Source: RGIG5050 sp045636065
Lineage (GTDB): Bacteria > Verrucomicrobiota > Kiritimatiellia > RFP12 > UBA1067
NCBI GenBank assembly: GCA_045636065.1
Contig: JAZTWW010000002.1
Coordinates: 1-18,773 of the forward strand
Reading direction: 5' to 3'
Length of the DNA stretch: 18,773 nt
Made by a program: the position numbers and the translations under genes. Of the stretch, positions 13,894-18,773 are shown one piece after another. Below the pieces are notes generated by a model, which saw only the letters and a program-made list of their open reading frames with translations, was not told the DNA's origin and searched no databases. Position 1 is the stretch's first letter, and every line of letters begins with the position of its first letter.

Positions 13894-15260
13894 CGGCGAT
13901 CCTCCGGCTCCTCCTCGAGGATCATCGCGGCGCGGCGGCCCGAGAAGCTTGTTGCAAGAACTGCCGCGCGGCGCGGGCTCTTCGCGTCGCGCGTGACCCA
14001 TGGCCTCGCCTCGGAGAGGAGGTAGACGCTAGACTTGGCGTTCGCCATCTCCTCGCGCGGGTGGGGCGCGGGGATCTGCGGCGGCAACACCCTCAGCTGC
14101 AGCGCAAGCGCGGCCTTGAGCGACCCTGCGGCCGCCCCGGCCCTCATGCAGTGGCCGAAATTGCCCTTGCAGCTGCCTACCCCGACGAGCGGACGCCCTG
14201 GGGAATGCTCCCCCCAGATCGACTGGAGGGACGATATCTCGTCAGTGTCCTGCGAGGGGATTCCGCTTCCGTGCGCCTCCACGAGGCGGATGGAGTGGAC
14301 CGGCACCCCGGCATAGTCGCAGGCGACGAGCAGCGGAGATGACATGGAAAGGATGGACGTCTCGGCCGTAGAGCGGATGAGAGCATAGATGCGGTCGCGC
14401 GCCCTGAGCGCATCGGCGCGGCGCTTTAGGACGAAGAACGCCCCGCCTTCGCCCGGGAGCGTCCCCGCGGCATCGCGGTCGAACGGAACGAGATCCTTTC
14501 CTGCGGAGAAGGACATCCCTCCGGATACGCCCTGGAGGAAGGCGCGCGAAAGAGGCGGCATGACCGCGCCTGCAAGCGCCACGTCTACGCGCCCCGACCG
14601 CAAGTCGTCGCAGGCCATAGCGCAGGCGGTTATGAAGCTCATGGCGCCGGAGTCGATCGTGGCCGCCTCGCCCGAGAGCGAGCATTCACGCGCGACCCTG
14701 TCCGCCACACGGTGGCCGGTCGCCGCGAGGAACGAATCGGCGTTCGGCGAGGGGAGGCTCTTGACGAGGCGCGAGCGTACGGCGTCTATGCTCGACTGCG
14801 GGGCGTTCGGCAGGAAGCGCTCCACGATCTCCAGCGTCTGGTCGATGAAGAACGTGTGCTGGAGCCAGTTCACCGTCGATGTGTTGAAAAGCGGCGCATA
14901 CCCAAGGCGCAGCGATCCGCGCCTTGCGACCGTCTCGTGGTGGCGCATTCCGGCGTCCGCAAGCGAGTCGAAGGCGAGCTGGTTTATGAAATAGAGATCC
15001 TGGTTCTCCCCGGCGTTCATGTTCGGCGGGAAGGTCTGCTCGCGCGCAACGCACGCATAGAGCGGCCCGAGCTGCGCGCCGCACTGCGGATACGTGCCGC
15101 CGAAGACGTTCTTCGCCCCGGGGACCGGGGCCACCTCCGCATCGAGCGGGGCTATCATGGATCTGCGGTCCATGATGGCGCGCCAGAACTGCGACGGGTT
15201 CTGCGCACCAGCGAACCGGCAGCTCACGCCGACGATCGCTATGGGGGAGAGTTCCGCCAC
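13890..15260 (-). CDS. Ketosynthase-like protein lacking the catalytic cysteine (chain-length-factor-like)
   Basis: A 456-aa beta-ketoacyl synthase fold. N-terminal IAIVGVSCRFAGAQNPSQFW (8-27) is typical of type I ketosynthases. The nucleophile segment reads ATIDSGAMSFITA, so Ala206 stands where the active-site Cys is expected. Both active-site histidines remain: His330 in VEAHGSGIP and His370 in GSCKGNFGHCMRAG, with Lys365. Ketosynthases lacking Cys act as chain-length factors or decarboxylases, so the protein probably does not elongate on its own. The start is GTG 15260, one base after the aminotransferase stop and downstream of a GGGGG-rich ribosome site. The longer frame runs back into the aminotransferase gene. 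It is coupled by ATGA to the acyltransferase-like gene, and the two likely form one complex. Confidence 0.88.
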   Translation of the reverse strand: MAELSPIAIVGVSCRFAGAQNPSQFWRAIMDRRSMIAPLDAEVAPVPGAKNVFGGTYPQCGAQLGPLYACVAREQTFPPNMNAGENQDLYFINQLAFDSLADAGMRHHETVARRGSLRLGYAPLFNTSTVNWLQHTFFIDQTLEIVERFLPNAPQSSIDAVRSRLVKSLPSPNADSFLAATGHRVADRVARECSLSGEAATIDSGAMSFITACAMACDDLRSGRVDVALAGAVMPPLSRAFLQGVSGGMSFSAGKDLVPFDRDAAGTLPGEGGAFFVLKRRADALRARDRIYALIRSTAETSILSMSSPLLVACDYAGVPVHSIRLVEAHGSGIPSQDTDEISSLQSIWGEHSPGRPLVGVGSCKGNFGHCMRAGAAAGSLKAALALQLRVLPPQIPAPHPREEMANAKSSVYLLSEARPWVTRDAKSPRRAAVLATSFSGRRAAMILEEEPEDRR

Positions 15261-15261
15261 G

Positions 15262-16308
15262 CTACGCCCCCATCCCGTCAAGGGCTTCAAGAAGCCTGTC
15301 CATGTCGGCATCGGTGCCGATCGTTATCCTGAGCCTGTCGCCCGTTCTGGGCCCCTTGAAATACCTCACGAATATCCGCATTTCGCGGAGCTTCTGGAAT
15401 ACGTCCTCCGCGGCCATGCGCGGCGGTTTCGTGAAGATGAAGTTGGAGGAGCTCGGGACCGTGTCCCACCCGCGCACGGCGAGAGCGGCGATGAAGCGCT
15501 CTCTCGTGGCGACCACCTTCGCGGTGTTGGCCTCCATCCAGGCGATGTCGTTGAGCGCCGCAAGAGCGACAGCCTGCGCAACGGCGTCAACGTTGTAGCT
15601 GTCCTTCACCTTGTAGAGTGCCTCGATGAGGTCCTCCGGCCCAATCGCGTAGCCGAGCCTCAAGCCGGCAAGCGAGTAGCTCTTGGAGAGCGTGCGCATC
15701 ACGATCGTATTATCGTTCCCGCCTGCAGCGGCCATGAAGTCGAGGGAGCGGCCGGAGAAATCGGCGTACGCCTCGTCGATTAGAAGGACGCCGCCGGAAA
15801 GCTCGCGCTTGAGCTTCTCGACTTCGCCGTCCAGGTATCTTACGCCAGTTGGGGCGTTGGGGTTTGTAAGGAGGAAAAGCGAGACTCCCTCCGGGATCGC
15901 ACCCCAGCAGGTGAAATCGGCCGAGAGCGGCACGGGCGCGTATCTGACGTCCCTTATCGCGGCGAGCGTCCTGTAGAGCGAATACGAGGGATCCATCGAC
16001 GCGATCAGGCCGTCGTCCTCCACGAACGCGCGCGCCGCGAGGGTGAGTATCTCATCGGAACCGTTGCCGACGAATATCCTTTCGGGAACGGTGCTGTGGA
16101 TTTCGGCGAGCCTCTCCCTCAGCAACCTGAAATTCGGGTCGGGGTAGCGGCGGAGCCTGTCGAGATCGAAGCCCCTAAGGACATCACCCGTCTTCGGGCT
16201 CGGCGGATAGGGATTCTCGTTGGTGTTGAGCTTCACCACGTTTGCGTCCTTAGGCTGCTCGCCCGGGACGTAGGCCTCCAGGCTTTCCACGTGTTTTGCG
16301 ATCCTCAT
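15262..16308 (-). CDS. hisC: Histidinol-phosphate aminotransferase family protein (HisC-like)
   Basis: A PLP-dependent fold-type I aminotransferase of the HisC family, 348 aa, full length. Seen are KLNTNENPYPPSP (26-38), FVGNGSDEI (79-87), TNPNAPTG (148-155), LIDEAYADF (176-184, Asp178 contacting the PLP nitrogen), and TLSKSYSLAGLRLGYA with Schiff-base Lys209. RLRITIGT near the C-terminus holds the phosphate-binding Arg. In histidine synthesis it converts imidazole-acetol phosphate to histidinol phosphate. No other his gene is present here, and the gene is overlapped by a lipoprotein gene (ATGA) and followed one base later by the ketosynthase-like gene, so a dedicated role in this operon is possible. 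The start is ATG 16308 with GGAGGA about 8 nt upstream. Confidence 0.88.
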   Translation of the reverse strand: MRIAKHVESLEAYVPGEQPKDANVVKLNTNENPYPPSPKTGDVLRGFDLDRLRRYPDPNFRLLRERLAEIHSTVPERIFVGNGSDEILTLAARAFVEDDGLIASMDPSYSLYRTLAAIRDVRYAPVPLSADFTCWGAIPEGVSLFLLTNPNAPTGVRYLDGEVEKLKRELSGGVLLIDEAYADFSGRSLDFMAAAGGNDNTIVMRTLSKSYSLAGLRLGYAIGPEDLIEALYKVKDSYNVDAVAQAVALAALNDIAWMEANTAKVVATRERFIAALAVRGWDTVPSSSNFIFTKPPRMAAEDVFQKLREMRIFVRYFKGPRTGDRLRITIGTDADMDRLLEALDGMGA

Positions 16309-16709
16309 GTCTGGTCCTCCTCCCTGCTTATCACGGCGGTGGTGTGGCACGCGCGCCTATAGAGCAGGAATATAAAATAGATATCGTCCGTCTCGCGGCT
16401 TGCGAGGTTGGATATGACCGTGCAGTTGTTCTCCGCCATGATCCAGTCGAGAACGACAAGGTTGTTCTGGAGCGTGACTGTGTGCTTGAAAATGCGGCAG
16501 GTGTTGTCGTTGGGGCGCTCTGGATCTCCGCAGAAGAGCGGAATGAAATCGAAGAGATACCAGCCGCTGTTTTCGATCTGCACCGTCGCGTACGGAACGG
16601 CGCCGCCATCGATCTTGACGTCGCTCCAGGCGTCGCACTTGCGGTACGTCATGCAGCCGCAAAGCTGCATCAATGCGCCGAATGCGGCGATTAAGATTGC
16701 AGCTTTCAT
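16305..16709 (-). CDS. Small lipoprotein, paralogue of the upstream lipoprotein
   Basis: A 134-aa protein of unknown function. Residues 1-19 form a lipoprotein signal (LIAAFGALMQLCGC, Cys19 as the likely acylated residue). The mature part has NSGWYLFDFIPLFCGDPERP (48-67), which matches NYGWYLFNRVPLICGN in the gene just upstream, and both then run into a mixed hydrophobic domain. The two therefore look like diverged tandem duplicates. ATG 16709 overlaps the upstream stop as ATGA with GGAGGT close upstream, and its own stop overlaps the aminotransferase start in the same way. It is probably anchored in the envelope. Confidence 0.8.
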   Translation of the reverse strand: MKAAILIAAFGALMQLCGCMTYRKCDAWSDVKIDGGAVPYATVQIENSGWYLFDFIPLFCGDPERPNDNTCRIFKHTVTLQNNLVVLDWIMAENNCTVISNLASRETDDIYFIFLLYRRACHTTAVISREEDQT

Positions 16710-17245
16710 TCGACCTCCAATCTGTCAAGAAGCTCCATCAGGCTCTTCTGGAGCTCCTGCTGGCGCTTCTCCTTGACGCCCTTTGCGGGCGTGCCGGGAT
16801 CGACGAATGTGGCCGAAAGCTGAAGCTCCTTGTACCAGAGAAGGCCAAGTGTGGTGTTGATCTTGATGTTCGGGATGGAGATCATGCACGTGTCGGTGTA
16901 GGAGACTTCCAAATCGACGAGATCGGTCTTCATCTTCTGGGATGTCGAAACGAGCCTGCCCTGGAGCTTGTCGAGCGTGACGTCGTCGCGGAACACCACC
17001 CACGGCCACCACGCGCCGGGCCTTGCGTTGCCGCAGATGAGCGGGACTCTGTTGAAGAGGTACCATCCGTAGTTGCTCGTTATGCAGTGGGCTATGGGCA
17101 TCCCGTCATTTCCGAGAAGCCTTTTCTGCGTGAATTCCGGTGTCTTGGCCAGTTCGAAGTTGAAGCATCCCCCAAGCGCCAGCGCCCCCATCAGGGGCAC
17201 CGCCGCAGAGATCTTGCCAAGCGCAGAAACCCATGCTGTTTCCAT
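16706..17245 (-). CDS. Lipoprotein with GWYLF..IPL..CG motif, first gene of the synthase-like operon
   Basis: A 179-aa protein of unknown function. Residues 1-27 form a lipoprotein signal ending in LALGGC (Cys27). Core motif NYGWYLFNRVPLICGNARPG (58-77) is shared with the next gene. The segments VTLDKLQGRLV and LEVSYTDTCMISIPNIKINTTLGLLWYKELQLSATF suggest an alternating-strand domain, and residues 150-179 form a charged helix. ATG 17245 lies only 7 nt from a TATAAT box and has no ribosome site, so the mRNA is predicted to begin at or next to the start codon. The longer upstream frame lies before the promoter and is rejected. It probably sits in the envelope and is co-expressed with the five genes downstream. 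Confidence 0.82.
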   Translation of the reverse strand: METAWVSALGKISAAVPLMGALALGGCFNFELAKTPEFTQKRLLGNDGMPIAHCITSNYGWYLFNRVPLICGNARPGAWWPWVVFRDDVTLDKLQGRLVSTSQKMKTDLVDLEVSYTDTCMISIPNIKINTTLGLLWYKELQLSATFVDPGTPAKGVKEKRQQELQKSLMELLDRLEVE

Positions 17246-17252
17246 GGGTACA

Positions 17253-17258
17253 ATTATA
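17253..17258 (-). promoter_or_regulatory. Promoter P3 of the lipoprotein/synthase-like operon
   Basis: TGGTATAAT on the minus strand with TTGCAA at 17276-17281, exactly 17 nt upstream, as -35. The box ends 7 nt before ATG 17245, so transcription should begin at or within a base of the start codon. This is the strongest of the three matching promoters in the window. Confidence 0.75.
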
Positions 17259-17431
17259 CCAATTCCGCCCTGTTTTTGCAAGCGCCTCCGCACCTCAACG
17301 AAAGGTCGTGGCGCGTTATATACTTCTCTTTGACTTCCCAGGGACGGGCCATCGGACGCGCCCGATCATTCCTTCGTGCGCAGGCATCGAGCCCGCGCGT
17401 TTGCGATGCGCCTGAACTAAAGCTGCGGCTA

Positions 17432-17819
17432 GGCTTGCGCGATTGGAATTCGAGGCTTTCCGGTCTCCTTCGCCCCTGCGAGCGCTCGGGCCCGTAAGTT
17501 TATTGTTTGAGATAGTTTATCGGGCCCTCGCTTATCGGTCTTCGCCAAGAGAGTTGGTTCCAATGCGTAAGTGCCGCACCGGCTCGACCTTACATCGCTG
17601 GGGCGAAGAGACCTTCTAGCCTTATTTGGATTTATATTCGAGTGCAGCTAATCTCAAGCCAGCCTCAACTGCCATCAATCCGCTAGAATGCCGCGGTTGC
17701 GAGGGTGCTCCCCCAAACTGCTGCCACTATGCGGCTTGGGTGGGAAGCGGCGGCACCCTTGCTCCGCTCGGGTGGGGGATGGAGGCACGGAAGTGGAAGC
17801 GCAGAGATGCCGCCTGCCT
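17432..17819 (+). repeat. Large imperfect inverted repeat, left arm
   Basis: This arm of about 388 nt is the reverse complement of 18270-18656, roughly 85-90% identical over the outer 190 nt by eye and less inward. A perfect 44-nt match pairs 17451-17494 with 18594-18637. A nested inverted pair, GGTCTCCTTCGCCCC at 17463-17477 and its near complement at 17599-17613, brackets about 150 nt inside the arm. No coding frame here has a recognisable product. Confidence 0.8.
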
Positions 17820-17920
17820 ATTGCTGATCAACTGCAATCGGCGATGAGAATACGTTTCGGACTAATTCTCACCATTGCCAGCCCCCTTGCCGCAACATCG
17901 ATCATAATTCGCCAATTTCC

Positions 17921-18062
17921 AATCCATTCATCCGATATATCGCTATTACCCCTCCTGCCCATCCAAAGCCCATCCACCCGATTTATCGCTATTATCGCTC
18001 TCGCCCAATCACAGTCCATTCATTGGATTTATCGCTTTTATCGCGCAGATCGCTTTTATCCC
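17921..18062 (+). repeat. Degenerate 46-47-nt tandem units (GATTTATCGCTATTATC type)
   Basis: Three units carry CCATYCA-like sequence followed by GATTTATCGCTATTAT-like sequence. Their GAT(A/T)TATCGCT parts fall at about 17934, 17980 and 18026. An inverted fragment, AGCGATAAATGGGATGGAT, lies at 18243-18261. The units lie in the loop between the two large arms. Confidence 0.65.
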
Positions 18063-18103
18063 TTCCCCCTCCTAATCCCCCTGCGCCAGGACTGAGTGGC
18101 CAT

Positions 18104-18159
18104 TGCAAGCCGCGCCTGGTGCCGCTGAAGGAGAGCTGCAAGCCACGCTTGGAGTAGCT
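18104..18159 (+). repeat. Short direct repeat TGCAAGCC-RCGC-YTGG
   Basis: Two 23-nt copies at 18104-18126 and 18137-18159, 33 nt apart, agree at about 18 positions. They lie near the middle of the inverted-repeat region and resemble no known family I can name. Confidence 0.55.
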
Positions 18160-18269
18160 AAATGGGCATCGCATAGGAGATTCGTGGATTATGATTAGCA
18201 AGCCGATTTTTTGGGGGAATGGGGAGAATGGGGAGGGATTAAAGCGATAAATGGGATGGATGGTGAATG

Positions 18270-18656
18270 GGCAGGTGGCATTATGCGCTTCCTCGTCTAT
18301 GCCTCCACTACCCCAACCAAGCGGAGCCAAGGGTGCAGCCGCTTCCCTCCAAAGTCGCATAAAGCCAGCAGTTTGGGGAAGCACGCAAGCAACCTCGGCA
18401 AATAAGCGGATTGCTGGCGGTTAAGCCCGGCTTGAGATTAGCTGCTGTCGAACTCAAGTCTCATAAGGCTTGCAGGTCTCTTCGCCCCAGCGATGTAAGG
18501 ACGAGCCGGTGCGGCACATACGAATTGGACCCAACTCTCTTGGCGAAGCCCGCCAAGTGAGGGCCGGAAAAACTTTCTCATATAATAAACTTGCGGGCCC
18601 GAGCGCTCGCAGGGGCGAAGGAGACCGGAAAGCCTCGGGCATCAATCGCGCAAGCC
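18270..18656 (-). repeat. Large imperfect inverted repeat, right arm
   Basis: Inverted partner of 17432-17819, about 387 nt long. The arms are separated by a loop of about 450 nt. Homology may continue weakly past 18656 (GCGG and GGCTTG still match), but no terminal duplication of target DNA is obvious. No transposase is encoded in the arms or loop, so a non-autonomous element or a structured intergenic repeat is more likely than an insertion sequence. Confidence 0.8.
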
Positions 18657-18685
18657 AACCCGCACATAGCCAGCACCAACATCAT

Positions 18686-18734
18686 CCGCTACAATGCCGC
18701 GCATTGCGCAGCGTGCTACACAAAACTGCGGCCC
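18686..18734 (+). repeat. Direct copy of a left-arm segment at the window edge
   Basis: This stretch matches 17679-17725 in direct orientation: CCGCTA, AATGCCGCG, TTGCG, GTGCT and AAACTGC occur in order. It lies outside the right arm, so a further repeat unit begins here and continues past the window. Confidence 0.6.
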
Positions 18735-18773
18735 AGGATGCGGCGAATTACAAGCGGCCTGCAGCCCATTGCG

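Larger units (their letters stand above)
17259..18773. other. Gene-free repeat-rich region
   Basis: Apart from the -35 box of P3 and the repeats listed separately, I find nothing here. The first 170 nt (17259-17431) hold no clear repeat, RNA gene or terminator. The reading frames in the rest change frame with the repeats and have no recognisable domain or convincing ribosome site, so I treat the region as non-coding. Short pyrimidine tracts (18061-18082) and purine tracts (18215-18240) face each other and could pair. Confidence 0.6.

Noticed and set aside
12928..14025. A 365-residue plus-strand open frame
   Set aside because: Antisense to the acyltransferase-like gene; Arg/Gly-rich with no domain or ribosome site.
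17821..18405. Small coding genes in the inverted-repeat region
   Set aside because: Frames follow the repeats, differ between the two arms, and show no domain or convincing ribosome site.
18581..18586. Plus-strand TATAAT as a promoter in the right arm
   Set aside because: It has no TG extension, no -35 at proper spacing, and no gene follows; the left arm lacks it.

Overview
The window looks like a chromosome segment of a high-GC, diderm, anaerobic bacterium, most likely of the Verrucomicrobiota/Kiritimatiellota group. The reasons are lipoprotein signal peptides, an oxygen-sensitive class I two-subunit fumarase, and a small acidic protein of a type I associate with that group. This assignment comes from remembered family resemblance, not from a search. 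All well-supported chromosomal genes from 17245 down to 1765 lie on the minus strand. Two unusual regions flank them.

Left edge (1-1741, plus strand): the 3' end of tmRNA (ssrA) ends in CCA at 83. It is followed directly by palindromic repeats, an AT-richer GIY-YIG nuclease gene, and a DUF4186 gene with an odd repeat-plus-winged-helix tail. The segment closes at 1703-1741 with a degenerate copy of the tmRNA 3' end. It reads as a small island remnant inserted at ssrA, with no integrase in it.

Operon A (7236 to 1765, minus): EF-hand membrane protein, hexose-6-phosphate mutarotase, acidic conserved hypothetical, fumarase alpha, fumarase beta and a VanX-type dipeptidase lipoprotein. Spacing is tight, with GTGA overlaps at both fumarase starts. 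Operon B (9241 to 7248): Na/Pi-cotransporter-type protein and a DUF167 protein.

Operon C (17245 to 9285, minus) is the most novel part. It holds two related lipoproteins, a HisC-type aminotransferase, a ketosynthase-like protein whose catalytic Cys is Ala, and a fusion of an acyltransferase-like domain (Ser to Ala, His to Asn), a dehydratase-like region and a phosphopantetheinyl transferase. The last gene is a secreted protein resembling gingipain (C25, clan CD) peptidases. Almost all junctions are ATGA overlaps. No carrier protein, ketoreductase or active ketosynthase is present, so the pair may be a non-elongating partner (chain-length-factor-like or scaffold) of a synthase encoded elsewhere.

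Each operon starts with the same 9-bp extended -10 motif, TGGTATAAT, only 7-10 nt from the start codon. This implies leaderless or nearly leaderless mRNAs, while genes inside the operons mostly have good Shine-Dalgarno sites.

Right edge (17260-18773): no convincing gene. The region is a large imperfect inverted repeat with arms of about 388 nt. Its loop holds degenerate 46-nt tandem units and short direct repeats, and a further repeat copy runs off the window end.
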